NCBI GenBank assembly: GCA_948760655.1
Contig: CAQBKK010000001.1
Location: forward strand, 1 to 46,278
Reading direction: 5' to 3'
DNA length: 46,278 bases
Source of the DNA: an uncultured Bacilli bacterium
GTDB lineage: Bacteria > Bacillota_I > Bacilli_A > RF39 > UBA660
In this document: positions 7,640-17,019 of the stretch, piece by piece
Position numbering within the stretch: the stretch's first letter is position 1
How the letters are laid out: every line of letters starts with the position of its first letter
Program-made: the position numbers and the translations under genes
The notes under the pieces: model-generated
Told to the model about the DNA's origin: nothing
Databases searched by the model: none
The model's input: only the letters and a program-made list of their open reading frames with translations

Positions 7640-8827
7640 ATGCAAAATTTAACAATTGATAAAAAAAGAGAGGAATTAAAAGAAAAAGTAAGAATATGCA
7701 ATAAAAATGAAAAAGCAATACTGGATATTTTAACGTTCTGCTATCACTTAAGTATAGAATATAATTATGACAGCATAACCAATTTAACTCTTTTAAACAA
7801 TGTAATTAAAGAATTAGAAGATAAAGAAATAAGTATACCATTGCAAGCTGGAAGTTTAGAAGACTTTTTAAAACAACAAAGCCATGAATATTTTAAAATA
7901 ATGAAAGAATTAGAGAATGTTGAAATGGACGAAGAGTTAGAATTTTTAGGAGATATAAGGCACGATATGTTAATCCATATTTACTACGATTATAGGAAAC
8001 AGCCATTTAATTTCATTCTAAATTTACTAAATAAAGATACAGATTATATATATATGCTCCTAGTTTCTGAAATAAACCTAAACAAAAAAATGGAAATTTT
8101 ATATTCTACACTTTTATTTTTTATAAAAAATAAAAGTACATTTAGTTTAGAAGGCTTATTGAAATCAAAGAGTACAAGAGACAGCAATTTTGTAGAAGAA
8201 CAAAATAAGAAAAAAATAGAAGAATTGCTTCATTATTTTAAAATATGGATAATAGGCAGGAAAAAAAGCTTAAAAGAAAGTATATTTGAGTCCAGTGCTC
8301 CCGAAGAATGGATAGTCTTTTTGCAACAAAAAGGTTTAGTAGATTTTTTATCTGAAACTCTTTCGAAAGCAGAAAACAAAGATGAATCTAATTCCTATAC
8401 AGCGGTATTTTTTAAACTCGGAAATTCTTTAAGTAATTTTAAAAAGTTTTACGAACTAGAAGAATATAGGAATATCCCAGAAAAAATCAGAAACAATGAC
8501 GATAAACAAATATTAATCAGCTTGCCATTAGAAGAAATGGGTGATTTTATTTCTTTATCTAATTTTAAATTAACAGAAGAAAAAGTAAAAATAATTTCTG
8601 AAAGAATAATGAACTATCAAAAAGAACGAGAAGAATATCTTGAAACATTAATTAACCAAATAAAAGATGCAATTATAAATAAAACCGAAGGAGAAGATGA
8701 TGCAAGACAAATGTTTGAATATGCTACAAAATTTTTAGAATTAACTAATTATGAAACATACAAAGAACGACAAAGAGAACAATTAGAAGAAAATTTATTT
8801 TTACGACGTTTGTATCAAAAAAATTAA
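7640..8827 (+). CDS. Uncharacterised helical protein
   Basis: 395 aa, not recognised. It is almost entirely predicted alpha-helical, Glu/Lys-rich, with no signal peptide or membrane segment, so probably cytoplasmic. The C-terminal third (about residues 315-395) looks like an extended helical region (EREEYLETLINQIKDAI and similar). SD-like AAGGTAGG precedes the ATG, and TGA-TAGAAT upstream resembles an extended -10. No terminator is evident before the next gene, but that gene has its own promoter. Confidence 0.65.
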   Translation: MQNLTIDKKREELKEKVRICNKNEKAILDILTFCYHLSIEYNYDSITNLTLLNNVIKELEDKEISIPLQAGSLEDFLKQQSHEYFKIMKELENVEMDEELEFLGDIRHDMLIHIYYDYRKQPFNFILNLLNKDTDYIYMLLVSEINLNKKMEILYSTLLFFIKNKSTFSLEGLLKSKSTRDSNFVEEQNKKKIEELLHYFKIWIIGRKKSLKESIFESSAPEEWIVFLQQKGLVDFLSETLSKAENKDESNSYTAVFFKLGNSLSNFKKFYELEEYRNIPEKIRNNDDKQILISLPLEEMGDFISLSNFKLTEEKVKIISERIMNYQKEREEYLETLINQIKDAIINKTEGEDDARQMFEYATKFLELTNYETYKERQREQLEENLFLRRLYQKN

Positions 8828-8884
8828 AAAGTGACAAAAAAATGTATAGTTAAACAAAAAAAACGAAAACTAAAGTAATGCTAG

Positions 8885-8914
8885 TTGCGATAACAAAAAT
8901 TTTCATGCTATAAT
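8885..8914 (+). promoter_or_regulatory. Promoter of the 8993 gene
   Basis: TTGCGA (8885-8890), 18 bp ending in TGC, TATAAT (8909-8914). The leader contains TAGTAAA (8923-8929) and TTTACTA (8955-8961), a possible 7-bp stem. Confidence 0.65.
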
Positions 8915-8992
8915 GAAACCGATAGTAAAAAGATTGCATACAAAAAAACGATTGTTTACTAAAAGAATAAAAAGGAAAGAAAGAGGTTGAAT

Positions 8993-10657
8993 ATGAAAAT
9001 ACTAGTAGGACTATCTAACGGACTAAGAAATGATGAAGTTCCATACCAAATGTTTATTGTAGATGTAGATGCAATGGAACCAATAAAACAAGAATGGGTA
9101 GAATTAAAACCAGAAGTATTAAATAGTTGCTCAAATGTTAGAGTAAATCTAGGTTCTTACAAATCAATCACGCAAAATCCAGCAGAATACCTAGAAGCGG
9201 AATTTGATGTAAAAAAACTAATTGATACAACTGTAAATAATTCTGAATACCAAATTATCAACATTTATACAGATGAATCAGGTTCACCCATCCTATACCG
9301 TACTATAAACGCATCAGGTGAAGTGAAAATGCACCACATTTCAGAATTTGAATACAAGAAAAAATTTAGCATTTATGGTGAAGATTTAAATGCTCTACCA
9401 TCTTACGTAAAAACATCAAGTATAAAAGATGCTTATGAATGGTGGAGAAAAAAAGACAAAGTAAAAGAAAAGAAAAGAACACGTTTTGCTTATGAAAACT
9501 TTGATACTTGTGAAAATATGCCAGTACAACTTTTATATCATTATTTAACAGGTGTAAAAGGATTTGAACTTGGATACCACACAATAACAGACATCCATGA
9601 GAAAAATGTGAGAAGGGAAAAACTACACGAATATTTCTTATTTAAAGGAACAGCAAACATAAAATTAAAAGAAAGCATGCCTCTTTATCCAGAAGAAACA
9701 AAAGAACCAGTAGCTTTCTTTGGAAACAAAGATCCATATCCAGACACACAAAAATTAGGCTATTATGGAGCAATGATGTCTTTAATTTGTAATAGAAAAA
9801 ACTATCCTGCATTTGACATCTATACAAGACCAACATCAGAAGTAAACTTCGATAAAGAAGGAATAGAAGTAACCATTGACATAACAGATGGTGGAATGGG
9901 TATCTATAATAAATACGAAGAAACAGGATGCATTGAAGACAAATGGAGATTAAGTGAAGATTATAATTTCTTTGGGGTAAGTTTAACAAATTTATTACCA
10001 GATAAATTAATTGAATTAAGCAAAAAATTCCAAAATGAAAAAGAACGTATAGAAGACGGACATTGGGGAATTAAAAATACAAGTGAATGGTTCAAAGTAA
10101 TGACACTTGCTCTAAGTACACAATTCTATAGTCCTGAATTACGAAACAAATTAGGAGAAATTTTAAAAGACTTCCAAATGTTATTCTCTAAAAAGTTAGC
10201 AGATATGATTGACAAAATTAGTGCAAAAGATACATTAGAAGTAATGAAATGGGCTGAAGAAAATGTAAGTACTCCATTACAAAATATTTCTTATTTGAAA
10301 GAAAATGGAACAATTCAAAAAGCCTCTGCTGCTATAGATCAAATGAAAAACTTATTCACATTTAAAAGAAATTCATTTGACTTACCAGACTGGTTACAAA
10401 TCTATACTCCTGAAACAATTGAAAGCCTTGGTGGTGTAGAATACTTACGTAAATTTATTGCAACACGTGGAGAAGAATCTGCGGAACTATTCTTATCAAT
10501 ATGGGCTGAAAAATTGGAAAATGATCAAAAATATGCAACAGAAGAACAAAACGATGATTTATTCGGTGGAAGTGATACAAGTTTGTTAGTTGATCAATTA
10601 GAAGAACCAGCAATCATGGAAATGATTGAAAAAACAAAAGATAAAAAAGTTGCTTAA
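8993..10657 (+). CDS. Uncharacterised 554-residue protein
   Basis: Not recognised. A cytoplasmic protein without signal or membrane segments. The N-terminal 130 residues look beta-rich (MKILVGLSNGLRNDEVPYQMFIVDVDAM). A basic stretch follows (DKVKEKKRTRF, about 154-164), then a mixed domain with ITDGGMGIYNKYEETG, and a helical C-terminal half ending in an acidic tail. Start choice: TTG at 8987 would also be in frame, but the SD GAAAGAGG (8979-8986) is properly spaced only for ATG 8993. It is well expressed by the look of it (own promoter and terminator). Confidence 0.7.
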   Translation: MKILVGLSNGLRNDEVPYQMFIVDVDAMEPIKQEWVELKPEVLNSCSNVRVNLGSYKSITQNPAEYLEAEFDVKKLIDTTVNNSEYQIINIYTDESGSPILYRTINASGEVKMHHISEFEYKKKFSIYGEDLNALPSYVKTSSIKDAYEWWRKKDKVKEKKRTRFAYENFDTCENMPVQLLYHYLTGVKGFELGYHTITDIHEKNVRREKLHEYFLFKGTANIKLKESMPLYPEETKEPVAFFGNKDPYPDTQKLGYYGAMMSLICNRKNYPAFDIYTRPTSEVNFDKEGIEVTIDITDGGMGIYNKYEETGCIEDKWRLSEDYNFFGVSLTNLLPDKLIELSKKFQNEKERIEDGHWGIKNTSEWFKVMTLALSTQFYSPELRNKLGEILKDFQMLFSKKLADMIDKISAKDTLEVMKWAEENVSTPLQNISYLKENGTIQKASAAIDQMKNLFTFKRNSFDLPDWLQIYTPETIESLGGVEYLRKFIATRGEESAELFLSIWAEKLENDQKYATEEQNDDLFGGSDTSLLVDQLEEPAIMEMIEKTKDKKVA

Positions 10658-10665
10658 TAAAAGAA

Positions 10666-10692
10666 CATTCCATATAAAGGGATGCTTTTTTT
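10666..10692 (+). terminator. Intrinsic terminator after the 554-residue gene
   Basis: CATTCC (10666-10671) pairs with GGGATG (10679-10684) with one G-U pair, followed by a T7 tract. Confidence 0.65.
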
Positions 10693-10698
10693 ATGCTA

Positions 10699-10727
10699 TT
10701 TGCTTTTTCTTTTTTCTGTGTTATAAT
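10699..10727 (+). promoter_or_regulatory. Promoter of the HipA-like gene
   Basis: TTTGCT (10699-10704), 17 bp ending in TGT, TATAAT (10722-10727); an extended -10. Confidence 0.65.
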
Positions 10728-10755
10728 AACTACCTATAAAAAGAGGGGGTTTTTT

Positions 10756-11586
10756 ATGGAACGAAAAAATGGATACATTGTAATAGATGATTGGAAAAAA
10801 ATAAAAAGAAAAATAAATGGAGAATTTGCCAAAGGCTGGTTTACCGACGGAATAAATGAATACATATATAAAATGGGTTTAACAGAACTAGAAAGGTATA
10901 AAGAACTTTTCTATGCCCTTATCATTAGAGAACTAGGATTAAAAAGTCCAGAAAATGATTTGGCAAAAAGAAAAAATTCTCTTGGAATAATTTCAAAAAA
11001 CTACAATCCAAAACATAACGAATCGTATACGTTAGAAGAAATACTTCCCAACAATCAAAAATACAATTTAAGGGATTTACCAAATGAAATAGCCAAATTT
11101 TGTATACAAAAGGATTGGAAGTATTCCCTGGAAAATATAAAAGAAAATTTACTTACGCAATTTATAATACAAATAATATTAGGGAATTGGGATTTAGAAA
11201 GTAGAAATATGGAAATAGAGTACGATAAAGAAAAAAAGGAAACATTATTTTCACCTTTTTACGATTTTACATTCTATGGATATATAGATTTTTATAATAA
11301 GGAAGAATGTTATGCGTTTTGTGATCAGAATTATAATAATATCAAAGAACGTAAAGCAAAGAACTCATTTGAAAATTTTTTGAATCATGCAAGCTCTTCC
11401 GAAATAGAATTGCTAAAAATGTATTTTGAAAAATTTAAAAGAATAAGTTTAACAAAGAATATAAGAACAATTGGAGAAAAAACAGAAAAAGAAGTTCCAA
11501 TTGAAATAAAATATGAATTGATAAAAAATACAGAAAAATGTTTTGGAGAGGTAGAAGAATACATAAGAAAAAGAGGGTTAATCTAG
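10756..11586 (+). CDS. Stand-alone HipA/CtkA-like Ser/Thr kinase-fold protein
   Basis: 276 aa from ATG 10756 (SD AGAGGGGG; the longer reading from 10693 lacks an SD). The catalytic pattern of HipA-like kinases is visible: ILGNWDLESRN gives D146 and N151 with the same five-residue spacing as the D-GHAK-N loop of E. coli HipA, and SPFYDF (D170) matches the metal-binding TPFYD. The upstream segment ELGLKSPENDLA...LGIISKNY resembles the N-lobe of this family. There is no HipA N-terminal domain and no adjacent HipB-type repressor, so it is not a classic toxin-antitoxin pair. Family assignment is from motif and spacing; substrate unknown. Confidence 0.6.
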   Translation: MERKNGYIVIDDWKKIKRKINGEFAKGWFTDGINEYIYKMGLTELERYKELFYALIIRELGLKSPENDLAKRKNSLGIISKNYNPKHNESYTLEEILPNNQKYNLRDLPNEIAKFCIQKDWKYSLENIKENLLTQFIIQIILGNWDLESRNMEIEYDKEKKETLFSPFYDFTFYGYIDFYNKEECYAFCDQNYNNIKERKAKNSFENFLNHASSSEIELLKMYFEKFKRISLTKNIRTIGEKTEKEVPIEIKYELIKNTEKCFGEVEEYIRKRGLI

Positions 11587-11738
11587 CTAGAAAAAATTAA
11601 TACCTCGTTATCACGATTACGCATTATGAGAAGAAATTTCTAAGAGTAACAAATGAGAAGAAAAAACTTTGAAATTCAATATAAAAAAGAGATACAATTC
11701 TCCTAAAAGTTAAAAAAATACCTAGCAAGAAAGACTTC

Positions 11739-11747
11739 TGTTATAAT
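11739..11747 (+). promoter_or_regulatory. Extended -10 promoter for the dehydrogenase gene
   Basis: TGT-TATAAT (TATAAT 11742-11747), 30 nt before the ATG, with no clear -35. The interval 11587-11738 holds no supported gene. Confidence 0.65.
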
Positions 11748-11776
11748 AAACTTACAAAAGAGAAAGGAAACGGATT

Positions 11777-12757
11777 ATGAATTCATACAAAGTATTATTT
11801 ACAGGTTGTACTCTTAATGAAAAAGAAATAGAAAATTTAAAAGCAAAGGGTTTAGAAATTATCCCAGCAGACGCGAATTTAAAAGCAAATGAATTAATTG
11901 AGCTACTACAAGATTGTGATGCGGTAACTGCAAATGGAGAAGAATATTATACAGAAGAAATTCTAAGCCAATGTGAAAAACTAAAAGTAATTCAATTTTT
12001 TGGGATAGGCTATGCAAAATGTGTAGATATAAAAGTAGCAGAAAAATACGGAAAAATCGTCATGAATACTCCAAAAGTAAACTCATATTCAGTTGCAGAA
12101 TTCACTTTAGGATTACTATTTACATTAAATCAAAAATTACTAGAACATAACGAAGATACAAAACAAGGAAAATGGGAAGAAAGAACATTTTTTGACTTAA
12201 AAGATAAAACAATAGGAATACTTGGAATGGGTCATATCGGTTCCTATTTTGCTAGTATTATGTTCAATGCCTTTAACGCTAAAATTCTTTACTATGATAT
12301 AGAAGAAAAAAAGGAGATAGAAGAAAAGTATCATGCTAAAAAAACAACATTAGAAAATATAATGGAAGAATCTGACGTAGTATCTGTACACTTACCACTG
12401 AATGAAAGTACTACTAACTTAATAGGAGAAAAAGAACTAACTAAAATGAAAAAAGAGGCACTTCTAATTAATACAGCTAGAGCAGAAATCATAGACGCAG
12501 ATGCTCTTTATAATGTTCTATCAAATAATTTAATTGCAGGTTGTGCCTTTGATGGTTTCTATAAAGAACCAATAGACTTATCTATAAGAGAATCTAAACT
12601 ATTAACATTACCAACAGGTAAATTTATCTTAACACCTCATACTGGATACAATGCAATGGAAGGAACAAAAAGAGTAGAAAAAATGTGTATCGATAATTTG
12701 TTAAAAATAAAGAATAATGAACCATGCAGTAGTATTGTAAATAATGTAGTTAAGTAA
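11777..12757 (+). CDS. D-isomer-specific 2-hydroxyacid dehydrogenase
   Basis: 326 aa. The catalytic domain is at both ends with the NAD-binding Rossmann domain between (about 105-290): GILGMGHIGSYFA is the dinucleotide motif. Catalytic Arg is in LLINTARAEIIDADAL, Glu in the DGFYKEP segment, and His in LTPHTGYNA, the usual R-E-H triad. Candidate substrates include 3-phosphoglycerate, pyruvate/lactate or glyoxylate; nothing here distinguishes these. No ser genes are adjacent, so serA should not be assumed. Single-gene unit with SD GAAAGGA and its own promoter and terminator. Confidence 0.88.
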   Translation: MNSYKVLFTGCTLNEKEIENLKAKGLEIIPADANLKANELIELLQDCDAVTANGEEYYTEEILSQCEKLKVIQFFGIGYAKCVDIKVAEKYGKIVMNTPKVNSYSVAEFTLGLLFTLNQKLLEHNEDTKQGKWEERTFFDLKDKTIGILGMGHIGSYFASIMFNAFNAKILYYDIEEKKEIEEKYHAKKTTLENIMEESDVVSVHLPLNESTTNLIGEKELTKMKKEALLINTARAEIIDADALYNVLSNNLIAGCAFDGFYKEPIDLSIRESKLLTLPTGKFILTPHTGYNAMEGTKRVEKMCIDNLLKIKNNEPCSSIVNNVVK

Positions 12758-12772
12758 TTAAATGAATGGAAC

Positions 12773-12820
12773 AAAAAGACTTAAAGGAGTAATTAAGAAT
12801 CTTCTAAAAGTCTTTTTTAA
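12773..12820 (+). terminator. Intrinsic terminator of the dehydrogenase gene
   Basis: AAAAAGACTT (12773-12782) pairs exactly with AAGTCTTTTT (12808-12817), followed by further T residues. Confidence 0.8.
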
Positions 12821-12870
12821 TTAAAATGTAAAAATAGAGATTTAAAAATGCCAGCAAGATATAGATAGTA

Positions 12871-12900
12871 TTGTGAATAAAAGACAATACGTGGTATAAT
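12871..12900 (+). promoter_or_regulatory. Promoter of the rplI-dnaB run
   Basis: TTGTGA (12871-12876), 18 bp ending in TGG, TATAAT (12895-12900). Confidence 0.75.
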
Positions 12901-12923
12901 AATATACGAATTGGAGGGTTAAA

Positions 12924-13367
12924 ATGAAAGTAATACTATTACAAGATGTTAAAAAACAAGGAAAAAAAGATGATATATTAGAAGTCAGTGATGGCTATGC
13001 CAATAACTTTTTAATAAAAAATAAACTTGCTGTCCCTTATTCTAAAAAGAGTAAAGAAGTGCTAGATAACGAACTAGAGACAAGAAAACAAGAAGAAGAC
13101 AAACATATTGAAGAATGCAAAAAAATGGCAAGTGAAATACAAAAGAGAAAAATAGAATTTACTACAAAAGCAGGACGTGACGGGAAAATATTTGGTTCCA
13201 TCTCCTCAAAACAAATCAATGAAGAGCTAAAAAAATTAGGTTTCAATATAGATAAGAAATGTGTCCACATAAAAGGTGTAATTGATACACTAGGATGCCA
13301 TGAAATAGAAATTGAACTGCATAAAAAAGTAAAATTTAATCTAACAATACAAATCAAAGAAGGATAG
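12924..13367 (+). CDS. rplI: 50S ribosomal protein L9
   Basis: 147 aa, normal for bL9. The N-terminal rRNA-binding domain is [31 protein letters not shown] (read as segments); then comes the long connecting helix (about 45-75) and the C-terminal domain with [17 protein letters not shown] and the terminal beta strands. It binds 23S rRNA near the L1 stalk base. The SD is GGAGGG. dnaB starts 13 nt after the stop, the usual rplI-dnaB pairing of Bacilli; the GdpP/YybT phosphodiesterase often found upstream is absent. Confidence 0.97.
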   Translation: MKVILLQDVKKQGKKDDILEVSDGYANNFLIKNKLAVPYSKKSKEVLDNELETRKQEEDKHIEECKKMASEIQKRKIEFTTKAGRDGKIFGSISSKQINEELKKLGFNIDKKCVHIKGVIDTLGCHEIEIELHKKVKFNLTIQIKEG

Positions 13368-13380
13368 GAGTGTGTAACAT

Positions 13381-14736
13381 ATGGCAGTAAAACAAATGCC
13401 TCAAAATCTAGAAGCGGAAATGAGTGTCTTAGGGGTATGTTTTTTAAATAAATTTGCACTAGAAAAAGTGTGTGAAGAAGTAAATAGCCATATGTTTTAT
13501 AGTGATGCCAATAAAAAAATATTTAATGCCTTAATAGAACTTCATAAAACAAATACGCCAATAGATATTACAACTGTAAAAAACGAATTAGATAAACAAA
13601 AAAATTTAAATGCTATTGGAGGATTGGAATACTTAACAGAAATAATTGACTCAGTTGCTACAACTGCCAATATAGACTCTTATATTGCTATTATAAAAGA
13701 AAAAGCCATTCGTAGGAATTTAATTGATACTGCAACCAATATTATTACAGAAACTTATGAAGAAGACAAAGACTTAACGGTTTTACTAGACTCTTCAGAA
13801 AGAAAAATAGGAGAAGTAGCAAAATCTAGAAGTACAACAGAATTGACACCTATTTCCGATGCTTTAAGAAATGCACAAGAACACTTAGAACAACTTGCTA
13901 AAAATAAAAGTTTAATTACTGGACTTGAAACAGGGTTTTATGAATTAGATAAAGCGACAAGTGGCTTACATGGAGGAGAATTAATAATACTTGGAGCTCG
14001 TCCCGCAATGGGGAAAACGGCATTTGCCTTAAATATTGCAACCAATGCTGCCATGACAACCGATAAAGCTGTCGCAATATTTAATCTAGAAATGTCAGCA
14101 GAGCAACTTGTAAATCGAATGATTAGTGCCGTAGGTGGAATTGAAGGAGACAAACTAAAAACAGGAATGTTGGGGAACGCTGATTGGAAAAAATACAATG
14201 AGGCTATGAGTGAACTTGCCGATACAAACATTTATATTGAAGATAATGTTTCCGTAACAGCACCAGAAATAAGAGCGAAATGTCGTCGTCTTGCTAACAG
14301 TGAAAAAGGTTTAGCTTTAGTAGTCATTGATTATCTTCAATTAGTAACAACAGGAGGAAGAACAGAATCACGACAAGTAGAAGTTTCAGAAATCTCAAGG
14401 TCTTTAAAGAAAATGGCATTAGAATTGGATGTGCCAGTAATTGCACTTGCGCAACTAACTCGTGGTGCGGAGCAAAGAAAAGATTCAAACCAACCTAAAC
14501 TAGTCGATTTACGTGAATCAGGATCTATCGAACAAGATGCAGACTTAGTTATGTTTTTAAATCGTCAAGATTATCATGAAGAAAAAACGGCAGACAATAA
14601 ACCAACAATCGTTCCAGTCGATTTAATCATAGCAAAACATCGTCGTGGTTCAACAGGTCTTTTCCAAATTTTATTTGAATTAAATAAAAGCTGCTTTAAA
14701 AATTATTTAAAAGTGGAACCAGAAGAAACATTTTAA
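13381..14736 (+). CDS. dnaB: Replicative DNA helicase
   Basis: 451 aa, typical size (called dnaC in B. subtilis). The N-terminal DnaB domain (MPQNLEAEMSVLG...) supports hexamer assembly and primase contact, and a RecA-like ATPase follows. Walker A is GARPAMGKT (residues 205-213), the Walker B strand is LALVVIDYLQLV, and ALAQLTRGAEQRKDSNQPKLVDLRESGSIEQDAD (as segments) contains the arginine finger and sensor region. Unwinds DNA at the fork. Translated from an SD GGAG in the short gap after rplI. Confidence 0.98.
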   Translation: MAVKQMPQNLEAEMSVLGVCFLNKFALEKVCEEVNSHMFYSDANKKIFNALIELHKTNTPIDITTVKNELDKQKNLNAIGGLEYLTEIIDSVATTANIDSYIAIIKEKAIRRNLIDTATNIITETYEEDKDLTVLLDSSERKIGEVAKSRSTTELTPISDALRNAQEHLEQLAKNKSLITGLETGFYELDKATSGLHGGELIILGARPAMGKTAFALNIATNAAMTTDKAVAIFNLEMSAEQLVNRMISAVGGIEGDKLKTGMLGNADWKKYNEAMSELADTNIYIEDNVSVTAPEIRAKCRRLANSEKGLALVVIDYLQLVTTGGRTESRQVEVSEISRSLKKMALELDVPVIALAQLTRGAEQRKDSNQPKLVDLRESGSIEQDADLVMFLNRQDYHEEKTADNKPTIVPVDLIIAKHRRGSTGLFQILFELNKSCFKNYLKVEPEETF

Positions 14737-14752
14737 AAAAAAGGGTGATAAA

Positions 14753-16258
14753 ATGAAAAAAAATGATGCAATAAAAACAGTAATATTGACTAGTATAATA
14801 GGAATTTTACTTTTAATAATAGGACTTTCTGAACGAAATAGTACCTCTATTAATAAAGTTTACCAAGTGTACTTAAATGGAAATAAACTTGGAATTATTG
14901 AAGATAGTGACGAATTATATGCTTTAATAAATGAAGAACAAAAAGACATTAAAGAAACTTATAATGTTTCAAATGTATATCCTCCAAACGGATTTATTGT
15001 AAAAGAGCATCAAACCTATAATGCAAAAATAACAAGTGCGAAAGATATTTACGAAAAAATAAAAGACGAAGATGATTTTACCATTGAAGGGTTTACTATC
15101 AAAATAAAGTTTAATAGTGAAGAAAAAGAAGATATAACACTTTATGTGCTAAATCGCGAGATATTTGAAAATGCAATTAAAAGTGTAGTTACATCATTTA
15201 TTGACGAAAACGATTACAAAGCCTATATAAACAATGAACAAGAACCAATTGTAGACGTTGGACAAATTATTGAAGATATGTACTTTGAAGAAACAATTAC
15301 TATAAAAGAAGCCCATATCAGCGTTAAAGAAAAAATATATACAGATGCTATAGAACTATCGCAATATTTATTATTTGGTTCATCACAAACACAATCAAAG
15401 TATACAGTAGAAGAAGGAGATACAATAGCTTCTATTTCAGAAAACAATAAATTAAATCCCAAAGAATTTTTAGTTGCAAATCCAAAATACAAAAATGAAG
15501 ATAGTATTCTTGCCATAGGGGATCAAGTAAACATTACTTTGATTAATCCAGTATTAACATTAGTAGAAAGTGTTCATTCAGTAGAAGATCAAGAACAACC
15601 TTTTGAAAAAGAAACTGTATATGATAACACAAAACCGCTTTCTTATAGTGAAGTAACACAAGTAGGAATTACAGAAATTTCTAGGATTACCAAAACAGTA
15701 AAAGTAGTAAATGGAGAACAAAACCAAGGTGTAGATAAAATTTCATCTGTAACCTTAAGAGAAGGACAAAAAGAGATTACAACAAGAGGAGGACGTGCAC
15801 CAATAAGACCAGGTTCCTATGTTGACAATGGAAGAACATGGGGATGGCCAACAAATCGTCCATATGTTATAACAACAGGATTTGAATGGCGTTGGGGATC
15901 ATTTCATAATGCATTAGACATATCAGGTACAGGAATGGGTTCTCCAATATATGCATCACGTGAAGGAACAGTTTATGAAATCAATAACAATTGTGCAAAT
16001 GTAGGTTCTTATAGAAATACCTGCGGTCGTACCTATGGAAACTTTGTTGTTATCGATCATGGTGATGGCTACTACACTATGTATGCCCATCTTCTAAATA
16101 ACCTAGAAGTAAATGTTGGAGATCATGTTAATCGTGCTCAAGTCATTGGTTACATGGGAAGTAGTGGATCATCAACAGGTGCACACTTACACTTTGGTGT
16201 ATCAAGAGGAGAACCTGATAAAGGAACGTGGTTAAATCCATGGGGTTTTGTTAAATAA
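14753..16258 (+). CDS. Membrane-anchored M23 endopeptidase with LysM and G5 domains
   Basis: 501 aa. One N-terminal hydrophobic segment (about 9-25) acts as signal or anchor. A LysM domain (about 213-262, YTVEEGDTIASISENNKLNP) should bind peptidoglycan glycan strands. A G5-like region follows (about 300-345, ending REGQKEITTRGG), then a lysostaphin-type M23 domain (about 370-500). Zinc ligands are visible as H385 and D389 (HNALD) and H480 in GAHLHFG, with H478 also in the active site. The active site is complete, so it probably cuts peptidoglycan cross-bridges or stem peptides. TAATG overlap with walJ (1 nt) suggests coupling. Confidence 0.9.
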   Translation: MKKNDAIKTVILTSIIGILLLIIGLSERNSTSINKVYQVYLNGNKLGIIEDSDELYALINEEQKDIKETYNVSNVYPPNGFIVKEHQTYNAKITSAKDIYEKIKDEDDFTIEGFTIKIKFNSEEKEDITLYVLNREIFENAIKSVVTSFIDENDYKAYINNEQEPIVDVGQIIEDMYFEETITIKEAHISVKEKIYTDAIELSQYLLFGSSQTQSKYTVEEGDTIASISENNKLNPKEFLVANPKYKNEDSILAIGDQVNITLINPVLTLVESVHSVEDQEQPFEKETVYDNTKPLSYSEVTQVGITEISRITKTVKVVNGEQNQGVDKISSVTLREGQKEITTRGGRAPIRPGSYVDNGRTWGWPTNRPYVITTGFEWRWGSFHNALDISGTGMGSPIYASREGTVYEINNNCANVGSYRNTCGRTYGNFVVIDHGDGYYTMYAHLLNNLEVNVGDHVNRAQVIGYMGSSGSSTGAHLHFGVSRGEPDKGTWLNPWGFVK

Positions 16259-17019
16259 TGAAAGTAGTAGTATTAGCCAGTGGCTCAGAAGGAAATTCTA
16301 CCTATATTGAAACAGAAAATATAAAACTTCTAATCGATATGGGTAGAAATGCCAAATACATAAAAGAAAAACTAGAAAATATTGGTGTAAATGCAAGCGA
16401 TATAAATTATATAATAATTAGTCATACCCACAAAGATCATACAAGTGCTTTAAAAACATTTGTAAATCGCTATAAAACAACAGTACTTTTGAGCCAGCCC
16501 ATGTTTTTAGAACTAGAAGAAATAAAAGACTATGATAATATCATTATTTATGAAGACGATATTTATTTAAAAGATGTAAAAATAAAAACAATAAAATCTT
16601 CTCATGATGCCCCTGATGCTAGAAACTTTATCATCGAATACAAAAATCATTCCGTAGTATATGTAACAGACACAGGTTACATCAATAGAAAATACTTTGA
16701 AATATTAAAAGACAAAGAAATCTATTTATTTGAAAGCAATCATGACATTGAAATGCTCCTAAACGGCCCTTATCCCAAATGGTTAAAAACACGTGTAGTG
16801 GGAAGTTACGGACACTTATCCAATAAAGACGCAGCGTTCTATCTAACCAAATTAATTGGACCTCATACCAAAAAAGTCATCCTAATGCATTTAAGCCATA
16901 TAAACAACACAAAAGAAAAAGCAATGGAAATGATAGAAGAAACATTCAAAGAATACGATATTCATTTTAATAACATTGCTTGTGCGAATCGGGAAGAAAT
17001 TACAGAGGTAGTATCATGA
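16258..17019 (+). CDS. walJ: WalJ/YycJ (VicX) metallo-beta-lactamase-fold exonuclease
   Basis: 253 aa. MBL motif HTHKDH at residues 56-61, plus the later YVTDTGY and GSYGHLSNKDA segments typical of YycJ. Family members are 5'-3' exonucleases linked to mismatch repair and are normally found in the walRK operon. Here walR, walK, walH and walI are absent from the window, and only the walJ-rlmH end of the conserved block remains. It starts inside the M23 stop (TAATG) and ends in ATGA overlapping rlmH, so three genes form a tightly coupled unit. Confidence 0.92.
   Translation: MKVVVLASGSEGNSTYIETENIKLLIDMGRNAKYIKEKLENIGVNASDINYIIISHTHKDHTSALKTFVNRYKTTVLLSQPMFLELEEIKDYDNIIIYEDDIYLKDVKIKTIKSSHDAPDARNFIIEYKNHSVVYVTDTGYINRKYFEILKDKEIYLFESNHDIEMLLNGPYPKWLKTRVVGSYGHLSNKDAAFYLTKLIGPHTKKVILMHLSHINNTKEKAMEMIEETFKEYDIHFNNIACANREEITEVVS

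Noticed and set aside
10693..10755. N-terminal membrane-like extension of the HipA-like protein
   Set aside because: The extension is translated terminator and promoter sequence; the SD and -10 place the start at 10756.
13037..13459. Long minus-strand ORFs over rplI, dnaB, pgk, rplA and other genes
   Set aside because: They are shadows of well-supported plus-strand genes, Ser/Leu/Phe-rich as expected for the complement of Lys/Glu-rich coding sequence, and lack SD sites.
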